Below, in pieces: positions 9,816-19,595 of a stretch of DNA of 64,000 nt. A model generated the notes under the pieces. That model was not told the origin of the DNA and searched no databases. It saw only the letters and a program-made list of their open reading frames with translations. A program made the translations under genes and the position numbers. The stretch covers positions 9,504,985-9,568,984 of the forward strand of contig CM041196.1 in assembly GCA_023078555.1 (NCBI GenBank). The letters are read 5' to 3'. Position 1 is the stretch's first letter. Every line of letters starts with the position of its first letter. This DNA comes from Ulva prolifera. Its lineage: Eukaryota > Chlorophyta > Ulvophyceae > Ulvales > Ulvaceae.

Positions 9816-11474
9816 ATGCAGAGCCGGTGGGCTCAGAGGACCGGTGAAGACCTGATGGCTCCTGATCTTGGAGAGCCAGACATGTATGCGGACATGCCAC
9901 CACTGGAAGCTGCCAGTGATGCCGAGGACTCGGACGGTGAAGACTCCGACGACGATGCTGGTGATGACGGCAATGAAGATGATGGCGATGATGGCGGTGG
10001 TGATGCTGGTGATGACGGCAACGCCGATGGTGGTGAAGACCCCGACAATGACGGTGATGCGGGCGCGCCACCCGTAGAAGAGATACCAGCACACAGGTAC
10101 CCCAGACGGGAGCGGCGTGCACCTGATGCATTTCAACCCCATGCGTATGCGTACGCTGCGGACGGGCTGACAGATGAACCGAAGACGACTGCGGAGGCGC
10201 TTGGCCGACCTGATGCGGAGCTCTGGCGTGCATCCATGGACGCAGAGTGGACATCCATCATTGAGAAGAGGGTTCTGGACCTCATGACTGAAGTACCAAT
10301 GGGAAAGAGGGTTCTGCCGATGAAACCAGTCTACAAAATCAAGCGCGATGCGTTTGGAGCAGTTGACAAGTACAAGACCCGGCTGGTAGTGCTGGGGTGC
10401 TTGCAGCGCAAGGGCATGGACTTCGAAGAAGTTTTTGCTCCCACTGCTCAGCAAGCGACATTTCGAGTCATGCTCGCACACGCTGCGGAGCATGATTTTG
10501 AGCTGCATCAGTTTGATGTGGCAACAGCTTTCCTGAATGGGGAGCTTGACCCGACCGACGAGGTGTACGTTCGGATGCCGGAGGCATTCGGCGGCCCGCA
10601 CATACAGACTGCGGAAAGCTCTGTATGGGCTGAAGCAGGCTGCGCGTGCCTGGCACGCCAAGCTGCTGAGCGAGCTCACCCGTCTCGGATTCACTGCATC
10701 GGAGTCGGACCCATGCATGTTCTACAAAGGTGAAGGGCAGCGGCGAGTCTACATTCTGATCTACGTGGACGACGGTATAATCATCGGCAGGAAGCAGATG
10801 GTTCAGGCAGCCTTGGCGGCAATCGCCGGCGCCTTTGAGATCAAGGACATCGGGAAGGTCACCTACTTCCTGGGTCTGCAGCTTCGGAGGGACCGTGAGC
10901 TAGGGCAGATGTGGTTGGTCAGCCGAAGTATGCCCGTGATGTGCTGGAGCGTTTCGGCATGTCTGACAGCAAAGCGGTCACCACACCGCTGGAGGCAAAC
11001 ACAGATGCTGATTACGCTGGTGAACCTGACTCTAGAAAGAGCACCTCAGGTGCAGTTGTACTCATGCATGGTGGTCCTGTGGTCTGGAAATCCAAGTTGC
11101 AGACTGTGGTAGCTTGCTCAACATGTGAGGCTGAGTATGTGGCAGCAGCTGCAGCGGTGAAGGAGGTGTTGTGGGTTCGCAAGCTCATGGCTGAGCTGAG
11201 TGGGCAGATGCAGCGTATTCGGCTGTATGGGGACAACCAGTCCGCCCTTGTTTTGATGAAGCAGCATACTCCAGGAGCAGCTGGTAGGACAAAGCACATA
11301 GACATTGCGTTTCATTTTGTCCGCCACCGTGTGATGCAAGGAGACATTGAAGCAGTGTTTGTCAAGACAGAGGAGATGAAGGCTGACATCCTCACCAAGG
11401 CGCTTCCAGGCCCGAAGCAGGAGGCTGGAGCAAAGGCGCTGGGAATGCAGATCTCTCAGATTGAATCAGTCTGA
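9816..11474 (+). pseudogene. Copia-2 reverse transcriptase and RNase H, integrase core deleted
   Basis: An Asp/Gly-rich linker (about 9910-10060) is followed by reverse transcriptase: MKPVYKIKRDAFG, QFDVATAFLNGELD, KALYGLKQAARAW (after a frame change near 10600) and catalytic YVDD at 10762-10773. After another frame change near 10910, GQPKYARDVLERFGM runs into TPLEA and then directly into NTDADYAGEPDSRKSTSG, so about 80 residues of the usual connection segment (YQSLVGSLMYL to the chromosome-typical RPDI region) are missing. RNase H then continues with STCEAEYVAA, GDNQSAL, GRTKHIDIAFHFVR and DILTKALPG, stopping at 11472-11474. No HHCC or DDE integrase is present between protease and RT, so the copy cannot integrate by itself. 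Confidence 0.88.
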
Positions 11475-11479
11475 TGATT

Positions 11480-11487
11480 CAGGGGGG
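11480..11487 (+). promoter_or_regulatory. Copia-2 polypurine tract
   Basis: CAGGGGGGC ends one base before the 3' LTR and is the expected plus-strand primer site. Confidence 0.7.
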
Positions 11488-11488
11488 C

Positions 11489-12036
11489 TGTGGTGAAACC
11501 AGGAGTTTTCAGGAGAATCATAAGCATGGCTCAATAGGAGACTGCTGTGTGAGGGAGCTAGAAGCTAGCATATCAAGAGGTGGTTGTACGCATGGTTGCT
11601 GTACGCGTGCTCGACGCGATCCCTGAGATAAAGGGACTCAGAAAGCGGGGAGCGTTTGTTGTTTTGCACATAGGTAGACATTATGTGTCTGTGTGCTTGT
11701 TTGCATATAAGCCTTGTGTTGACTCCAGTAGGACATCTTGTCTATTGGAGTTAAACACAGTATGGTGTCCTCTAGCTGACATGCATGGATATAGTGGTTG
11801 GTTTGTGCTTGTGGACACATAGTCTGCTGAGTTGGTATAACTCAGCATGTTGAATGCAGGCTGCATGAATCTGTGAGTACTCTAGAGGGAGGACACTCAC
11901 AGCCAGCTGTGTTCTTTCACAGGTATACTTCTACTTAGTGTATACCTCTGTAATCTTGTCTATTGGAGTTAAACACAGCTGCATGAATCTGTGAGTACTC
12001 TAGAGGGAGACCTCACAGCAGCTGTGTTCTTTCACA
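11489..12036 (+). repeat. Copia-2 3' LTR
   Basis: It is 548 bp, against 547 bp for the 5' LTR, and aligns end to end with it. All seven differences are one-base insertions or deletions and none is a substitution. It is followed by the target duplication GTTCT at 12037-12041. Confidence 0.95.
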
Positions 12037-12041
12037 GTTCT

Positions 12042-13578
12042 TCCTGGCAGGCCAACTGCAAGATCGGATGACACTTTCAGTGAGAAATTGAGTATCCAAG
12101 GCATACAATCGCCGCCCACCGAAATTCCGTCGGTAAGGCCTCACTTCTCCAAGAATTCAATGTAATCGTGGCTATCCATGTTGAGCTCCATTGACTGCAG
12201 GGGAATCCCATTTTCAAAGTGGCTCTTGAAGAGTTGAACACCGGTGTGGAGATTACCATTGCCATGATCATGTACGTAGCAAGATCAGAAATTCATCCAG
12301 GGATCTTGAAGATGTGGGCCCATTTGCGGAAGTTCACCTTGTACTTCCTACACTATCGACCAGGGCAACACACCGACGCACAGATTTTAGACGCACAGAG
12401 GGAATTGTTCCAATTTGGTGAGTATGCAGAACACTTGCATTGCAAGTCCTTGACATGTCTTGTCCACCGTTGCTTTGCTCACATACCTCAGCAAGTCATG
12501 GCCACGTTGCCTGGAGCGTATCTACGTGAGGATTGGGGAGAGAGAATGATTCGTCACAAGAAGGCGCAATTACTGGACATGCAAACGAAGCACGCAGCAA
12601 GAGCATCTGCCGGCGTATGTCTGGTGAAATGGGGCTGCGCGCCAACCAACAGCAACACCCGTCCATTGATGAGCCTTTGCGCGCAATTCGTCCGACACCG
12701 TCACCACGACCAAAGGACACGGGCGACGACTATGGCACCTTGCTGCACACCCTGTCACCTGCCTACACCGGCGAAGATCGAGATGAGGTGTGTAATTGTA
12801 CTAGCATCCGTGCAACGTGTTCTGTGGCCCAATTTGCAGTGACAACCGCACTGTACCTACTGTCTCCAGATTTGCATGTTTTCAGGTGAGTAGATTCGCC
12901 AAGTGCCTCACGGAAATGGCAGATAGGGTAGGCAGAGCTCACAGAGTTGAAGGAGAACTGGAGATAGCCGGTAAGTTGAAAGCAGAACATATCAAGGGCA
13001 CTAAGAACAGACAGAAAGGCGGCATTGACCATGAAGATGATCAGAAGGCTGAAGTGCAGTGCTCAGACTCTGCGACCATTCATCGCGGAGCATTTGTCCG
13101 AACTGCGGTCGGCACCAAGGCATATGGGCGTACCCACTCAGATCATATGTGTATGTTCCCTTCCGGGCTGGTGGGGCACACAATGCATGTGTGATGCGTA
13201 TCAGTCAACTGTTGCTAGTGAAACGGGCGGGTATGGGCTGGCCGAATGACGAGGCCAGGTTTGCAGTGGGGAAAATGTGGGACCATCTTGCTGTGAGGAA
13301 GGGTGTCGGATTGGAGACTCACTTCAACGATGATCCAGCATTAGGAGCATGTACCATCCCGAGGGCCCTTCTTGGCACCAAAACGGCGTAGAATGGGCAT
13401 AGGATTGCGTTTTTCTGCGACAGATTCACTGTCCTTGTGTACATTCCTGACCCGGCTGGTGACACCTTCATGACAGTGGGGAAAATGGGATATCATGGTA
13501 GGATGGACTTGCAGTGGGAGTCCGGGAGTTGGCTCCCGTGTGATGAGATTGTGATGAGAGGTAATCACGGTCTTGTGT
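12042..13578 (+). pseudogene. CACTA element 3 transposase, 3' part
   Basis: The frame broken at 8079 resumes here (FLAGQLQDRMTLSVRN). Downstream coding blocks lie at about 12208-12440, 12500-12790, 12890-13190, 13195-13390 and 13410-13578. The block at 12310-12560 carries MWAHLRKFTLYFLHYRPGQH and a REDWGERMIRHKKAQ segment. These align with THLRAGTLYFLRYEELQH and the FWIERMVQLLKRLIKYRST segment of element B and with their counterparts in element A. The final block (FCDRFTVLVYIPDPAGD to GNHGLV and a stop at 13576-13578) matches the position of the strand-rich C-terminal domain in A (GTVTYFVGELQYFTRA). Exon edges are approximate and some may be shifted by indels. Confidence 0.65.
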
Positions 13579-13714
13579 AATTCATAAAGAAAATACAACT
13601 CAATAGCTTCTAGTCGTGTGTTTGGGCTTCTGTTGGCCGTGTCATATTAACCTCAGAGCCGACATATCTTGTCACCGTCGCCGTCAAAGGCACAATGAGC
13701 ACAATTTCGTCCCT

Positions 13715-14402
13715 TTGGGAGATTCCAAGCAGCCTCTGAGCTGTCCGTAGCGACAGGCTCGCAGAAGTGTGAGATTGCAGTGCTGTGGGCACGGTGCAAG
13801 TCACGCAGCACACGGCCATGCACTGCATCAAGGTCTGATGTTGCTTTCTGTCATCCATGCATCAACATACTGGGGACTCTGCCTGCCAAAGTTGAGATCC
13901 AAATTCCAAGCCCTCTGAGCTGTCCGTAGCGACAGGCTCGCAGAAGTGTGAGATTGCAGTGATGTGGGCACGGTGCAAGTCACTGCAGCACACGGCCATG
14001 CACTGCATCAAGGTCGGATGCTGCTCTTCTGTCATCCATGCATAAACATACTGGTGACTCTGCCTGCCAAAGTTGAGATCCAAATTCCAAGCAGCCTCGA
14101 GCTGTCCGTAGCGACAGGCTAGCAGGAGTGTGAGATGGCAGTGCTGTGGGCACAGTGCAAGTCACGGCAGCACACGGCCATGCACTGCATCAAGGTCTGA
14201 TGCTGCTCTTCTCTGTCATCCATGCAATAAACATACTGGTGACTCTGCCTGCCAAAGTTGAGATCCAAATTCCAAGCAGCCTCGAGCTGTCCGTAGCGAC
14301 AGGCTAGCAGGAGTGTGAGATGGCAGTGCTGTGGGCACCGTGCAAGTCACTGCAGCACACGGCCATGCACTGCATCAAGGTCTGATGCTGCTCTTCGTCG
14401 TC
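13715..14402. repeat. Tandem repeat, about 181-bp unit, 3.7 copies
   Basis: The marker GAGCTGTCCGTAGCGACAGG recurs at about 13736, 13916, 14098 and 14285, and CAGCACACGGCCATGCACTG at 13806, 13986, 14168 and 14353. Copies are about 90-95% alike. The array ends at the ambiguous base at 14403. It encodes nothing convincing. Confidence 0.9.
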
Positions 14403-14403
14403 N
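14403..14403. other. Ambiguous base (N) at array edge
   Basis: The only N in the window. It falls exactly where the tandem array stops and unrelated sequence starts, so it probably marks an assembly join. The missing left terminus of element A could have been lost here. Confidence 0.7.
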
Positions 14404-14741
14404 CACCGCACAGAAACGTTCTATCCGCGCTATCGCGACGCAGTCTTCCTACATCAACTGCATCAGACCTTGCACCTACCATTAATCTGTCCGCTGGACC
14501 TGCGACGTGCACTAACAGACGACACCGACGCTTGAAGAGGGAGCGAAAGTGGCCACGAGCGCACGCCGCAGGACGTGGGTTGTATGGCTCCAACGAGGGT
14601 GGCGCCTGTAGACACGCACTGGCGGGGACTCTGGTCCCCCCCGTGGCCCTCTGGCAAGTATGGAAAATGCAAAGTGGGCACAACTGGGATTGCCATCAAC
14701 TGGGATTGCTGACGAAGGCATTTGGCGGTGGTCTTGTACAA
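14404..14741. other. 3' flank of element A transposase, no gene seen
   Basis: It lies between the N and the transposase stop. A CACTAAC word occurs near 14505 but does not match the right-end terminus of A. Nothing else recognisable. Confidence 0.3.
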
Positions 14742-17700
14742 TTACACAGTTCGGCCAGAAGCCTTGTTCGCTGTGGACCAATACTGCACATTTTGTGCAC
14801 CCCTCCGGACTGGAACTAACTGGCATGGAACTGCGTCCAAGTCTACGACGTATCTGCCGGCATATGCCCGAGACCCCCTGTTTGCACCCGCCACACCGAA
14901 AAACTCGGGGGGACGTTTCAACACGGGATCTGGGGCGCGGGCTCCCGGGGTGGCTGGCAAGGTGCAATTATACAGATCAGCAACCCCCAGGTACAATGGG
15001 TTTGGTTTCGCAACACATGACACGCAACACACGCCATCCCGGGGCTGCAGACACGCCCTCGTGAAATACTGCAGTTCCCCGACGAAATACGTCACTGTCC
15101 CGCCACCCCCGTCCCCGTCCCCCCCAATGAGGTACCTCAAGAGGCACCACTTGTTGTCTTTCTTCCCTTGCGTACCCTGTTGCGCGCAGCTGAACATGTC
15201 TGCAACGCGGGATTGCATCTGGTGGAACTTCATAAGTGTCACTGTGCCCTCACGGCGAGCCTCATCAACACTGCCATCCACCTTCAGGCCCAGAGCTCGG
15301 TGGATGGCCACCTGACGTGCATAACCAACCCCCAGGCGACTGTGAGTTGGCCAGCCCTCGTCCTGTAGGGAGTCCTGATGGAAGAGGAGGTACGGCAACC
15401 CTGTCAGATTATCTCCCACAAAGTCCAGGGGGAGGACCGCCGCAGTCTCAGACTGGGCTAGGGCCCTGCCCACCCCCACGACCCTGCCGGTGATCCGGTC
15501 ACTGTCAATTGGTTGCTCCCCGTCAGCGGATCTTCCATTGCGAGTTCGTGCCCGCCGGCGTTTCTCAGTCGCTATGGCATCTGACAGTGAAGTCATGGCA
15601 GCAGGCAGTGAAGCTGCATCATGCAACAGCCGCATACATGTGCGGCGCAGCAGTTCATCGCTCACATATACTTGTTCAGGGCAACGAGTCGATCGATACT
15701 TGATCAGTCTCTTCAGGAGCTGGACCATCCGCTCGATCCAGAATTCAAGACTGAAGAAGGATGCACCGCAGCACCTCACCTGATCCGGTAGGTGACTGGC
15801 CGCCAGATGCAGCTTGTACGTGCTGAGAGCAGCCCCTTCAAACGTCTCTTCCGCCAGTTTGGCGTACTGCAGCAGCAATCGCTGTGCTTCCGTGATTCGG
15901 GCCGGTGTGTGCTGACCCTCTTCATATCTGAGAAAGTAGAGGGCCCCTGCTCGCAGGAGCCCCCACGACTGCTCAAACACGCTGCGTATGCGTTTCTCGG
16001 AGGCTTTCCACGGGAGATCGTGCAGGAGGTACAGCGAGAATGTCTCGGTGAAGGCCAGCCAGTCTTCCATGAGCCAGCGACTGCGGTGCCTACGCAAACA
16101 GTCACCCTGACTCAGACGGGATGCTTCAACAGGAGTGCACATGGTTCCTGTGTCCAAGTAACAGTCCGAAAAATGGCGCAGCCTCGGATGCGAGCAGGGT
16201 GTGCAGGCGATGGGACTGCGCACTTGGTGATGTCGGTGTACACCTTCTTGAAAAGAGAGGTCTGCATGATGTGGGGCGCTCTGGCAGCTATCGCCTTGAC
16301 GACATCCTCTGGCAGTCGGAACAGGGCCCGGAGGCCAGTCAATGGCGCCTTCTTGGACTTCTTCCGGCCCAGGGGAGGGAGCCACTGGTTCCAGAAGTCC
16401 ATGAGCACACCGAGCAGAAACACGTGCGCCACTCCGAGCCGGAAGAAATGGCAGGGACTGCAACGCCACAGCGTAATTCATAATCAACTCCAGACTCAAG
16501 GGCGAGGCAGGCAGCAGCAGGCTGGGGGTGCTCGTACTTGAAGTAGGAGAGGAGACTGAACAGCGGAGAACCTTTCACCCCCAGTAGCTTGTACTCATCT
16601 TTGGCGAGCTTGGCCCTGGACTTCGGTGTCTTCCGGTCGCAATAGCGTTTCAAGGTTGGTGCGTGGACCTGCATTACCACAGGCCTGGCCAGGGTTACCA
16701 CAAGAAAAGAGCCGTATCACCAACGACGCTTGTTCGGTGTCAGAGGGGTTGGCAAGATGAGTTGCGGCGCACAGAGGGGGGGCAGGGGAGTAGGCCGCAT
16801 GTGCACAGTTTGCATTCGATGACACTGTAGATGGAATTGCACCTGGGCAGCGATCGTGTCGCCCTTTCGGCCCCTGGCCAGGATCTCTGCCGCCGAGTAC
16901 TTCAAGCGGTTGTCCGACTCCCAGGACGAGGGCTGCACATGCCGGGGCTCAGACCACGCGGTCCGTGGGGGGTTGCCACCAGTGTCCGGTTGTACACTCC
17001 CAGGCACCATCCGGGGGTTTGCAGCCGAGGATGCTGCTTCTTCCTCCGGGGTGAGTGATTTCCCTTTCAGAGGCCCGTCGGCATAGCAGGGCACGGGCTG
17101 GTGCAGAGGGTGATGGTGTCCCATCCACCTGTGTGGCATGCATGATAGCAGTTATAAGCAGGACAGGTACGTGAGACAGCACTAGCAGGAAAGAGATTAC
17201 AAACGTAAGTGAACACCCCGGACCTGACAGTGTTGGAGGGGTAATCCCACACGCCGTTTTGGGCACATCTGAAACATGCCCTCTTCGCTGTATGGCCGAT
17301 GCTGTTGGTAAGTTTCTCCAGCCATGGGATATCCCCCTCCACACAGCACAGCACCGGCCACACGTGCAGTACCTCGCCCCCGGGCAGTGTGATTTTGAGT
17401 GCCTCACCCCCAGCTCCTGCACTCCAGCCATCACGTGGTGCGGGGGCCAGACACTACGTGATCGGGAACTGTACACATCACCCGGCAGTGACCAGGAAGA
17501 CAAGGTGAGTGCGCGCCCGGATCATGCTTCTTGAAGAACGCCATCACGGACTCCAGAATGCTGGCCATGCATGTTGGTTCGGATGGCCCCTCCACCACTC
17601 CAAGGGGAATCCAGGCCACATTGGTACTTGAGAGATGGGGCGGCAGGTCAAGCAGGCGGATCCCCCAGATTGTGACACCGTGCTGCTTGTTGACGTACAG

Positions 17701-19258
17701 CTGGGCCCCGTCCCCCCCTGCAGGAAAAGCGACTGTCGGGACACGAGGCAGAGGGTCTCAATTCGCGGAGTTGCATAGGCGTGCCGATGCGGTGTGATAG
17801 CCACCTGCTCAGATGAGGAGGTGGAGCGCACCGAGGCTGAACAGCAGGACAAGCTCCCTATGCTTTGGCTTCAGGATTTTGCCCCCACACGCCAGGTTGA
17901 GGGCCTTTCCAGCCGGGGAGTTGAGGAAGCTGCTTTTGTCTTTGACAGCTGTTGCCCTGGCTTCCCGTACGCTCGTCAGCAGCCCCGGCTGCAGGAGGAG
18001 GTCTTTCAGCGAGGCTTCTTCGCCAAAGAAGAAAGCTGAGCGCACAGGGACACCCTTCCCTGTGAGATCGACATCGAATCGCTGTTGACAACAACCTGGG
18101 GTTCCACAGGTGTCCGCCAGATGCTGGTGATGGTCACCCGGATCAAGTGGGGGGAACAAGGTCCAGCATTGGGGACAAACGTGGCGCGTTACAGAGGAAA
18201 CAGGCGGGACACCCAAGACCGCCTTGACGAGGTGGAAGGAGGGAGGGAAAAAGTTTCCATCGGGTAGCAGGAGGTAATGTATGAACCTGCACCACGTGTC
18301 GACGACCACGTCTTGTATGCGGAAGAGGCTCTTCAACTGGGCAATCCACATGCACACTGTGAGGACGGTGAGGGCGCTGCCGGTGTATATGTGTTTCATG
18401 CGTTGCTCATGCCACCAGGCGCCCGTGCCCTTCCGGGCCCCTGTGGTGGGGTCCGGGCCGTCGTCATCCGCCTCCTGCATGTGCAACGATCAGGCGTGTC
18501 CTACGGAGGAGTACGAGCTGATTCACAGCATTGTATGTAATGGAAGATGTGGACACACCTCAGGTTCGTCTGAACTGTAGTCCGTCTCTGATGAAAAGGC
18601 AATGGAGTCGGCGTCTGAGAAGTCTGAGTCGTCGTCTGAAAATTGTGCGGGGCCCTCGGCGTGATCGCTTTCGGACGGTGGGGGCAGCTGTACACAATCC
18701 CAACACCTCGGAGTTGCATTGGGCGAGCAGGCAAGGAACAGCTGAGGGACAGGAGCGCTGACACCCATGGCCATCGTGATCACGAGCCGCTGTCATGCCG
18801 ATCTGCATCATGATCAGGCAAACCGGGACTTAGCACGGTCAACTACCGAAGGTACGCACGTCGAAGAGGTCGTCGGAGTGGGCAGGCTCATCGGGGGGAC
18901 CCCCCATGTCTGGAGGTGATGGGGATCTCCCAGAGGGACCGGCCCCGTCGTGTCTGCCGCTGCGGTCATCATCGGCAGTAGCGGAGGTCGGGCCAGCGGC
19001 TGGCCTCGAGTCTGGGCCCGCGTCGTCGTGTCCACCAGCGGCTCTCCGCGATGCGGCTGCTGCACTCAGTCGACGGCTGCAAGGACCGTGATGGTTTTGG
19101 GCGGTGTTGTGCCTCTGAAACTTCTCACCACAGCCTAGACACTGGTATTTAAACGGTTCCTTCCCCGTCGGCTCGGGAGGGATCAGGCGCTTACAGTTCG
19201 CTTTGGCAACCAATTCGTTCACCTCCGCCCTCTTCAGTCTATCCGCCGAACCAGCCAT
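14742..19258 (-). CDS. CACTA element A transposase (TNP2/Transposase_21-like)
   Basis: A multi-exon gene read from ATG 19258 to the stop at 14742. Exon 1 (19258-about 18839) has a C-x2-C-x12-H-x3-C finger (YQCLGCGEKFQRHNTAQNHH) and a low-complexity tail. An acidic Ser/Asp linker follows (about 18745-18545), then the core. It includes HYLLLPDGNFFPPSFHLVKA and HVCPQCWTLFP (18486-17700), WIPLGVVEGPSEPT downstream of a GDGAQLYVNK strand (about 17700-17510), VLCCVEGDIPWLEKLTNSIG and CFRCAQNG (about 17360-17220), LLGVKGSPLFSLLSYFK (about 16600), and GVAHVFLLGVLMDFWNQWL (about 16440-16380). The last long exon (about 16110-14742) carries HLPDQVRCCGASFFSLEFW, IERMVQLLKRLIKYRS and a C-terminal strand-rich domain. 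Order and motifs fit CACTA transposases. It should bind the element ends and cut and rejoin DNA in the nucleus. Exon borders are approximate. Confidence 0.82.
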
Positions 19259-19595
19259 GGTAGCCAGCCGGACTTAAGCATTCTTGTGAAGATGTTCAAC
19301 GATAGCGCGGCCTCTGGTGTTTGTCGTCCCTATGATGGCATTACGTCCCACGAAGACCTCCCTGTCGCATCCCATGTTCGCCCTGACGCCACTATCCCAG
19401 GCGAGGCGCCGGGGTATCGAGGCAGCCAAACCTTTGAAGGCGGACCGCGCGACGACGCTACATCGGCATACCATTCAAAGCACGGAGCAGCAAAGCATGT
19501 GCGAATGACGCGATATGTTAGCTGTGCCTACGATACGACCATCCACAGTACGGGCCATAGACGTGTGTTAATTCCGCTTTGTCTAATCATCCACC
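19259..19595. promoter_or_regulatory. Divergent promoter region of element A
   Basis: 337 bp separate the start codons of the transposase (leftward) and the second gene (rightward). Element B has the same arrangement with 323 bp (26912-27234). A shared bidirectional promoter is inferred from geometry; no specific motif was identified. Confidence 0.45.

Larger units (their letters stand above)
8080..12036 (+). mobile_element. Complete but internally deleted Copia LTR retrotransposon (Copia-2)
   Basis: It is bounded by LTRs at 8080-8626 and 11489-12036, with the 5-bp target duplication GTTCT on both sides. The internal region runs primer-binding site, gag, protease, acidic linker, reverse transcriptase, RNase H and polypurine tract, the Ty1/copia order. 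It is 3957 bp, short for the family, because the integrase core is missing between about 9800 and 9850 and part of the RT-RNase H connection is missing near 11000. It lies in the same orientation as, and within an exon of, CACTA element 3. It is therefore younger than that element. Confidence 0.95.
4766..13578 (+). mobile_element. CACTA-type transposon (element 3), split by a Copia insertion
   Basis: A plus-strand multi-exon transposase gene extends from a zinc-finger N-terminus at 4766 to C-terminal exons near 13578, homologous in order to the transposases of elements A and B. The complete Copia-2 element (8080-12036) sits inside one of its exons. The termini of element 3 could not be located, so the given limits are those of the coding region only. 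A second gene like those in A and B was not found; it would be expected to the left on the minus strand. Confidence 0.75.

Noticed and set aside
14500-14525. CACTAACAGACGACACC as left terminus of element A
   Set aside because: Only the first five bases match the right-end terminus CACTAGAAGAATGGCG; the remainder does not align without gaps.
14722-16541. Plus-strand frames opposite the element A transposase
   Set aside because: They are antisense shadows. The minus-strand frame has homologues in elements B and 3 and conserved motifs.
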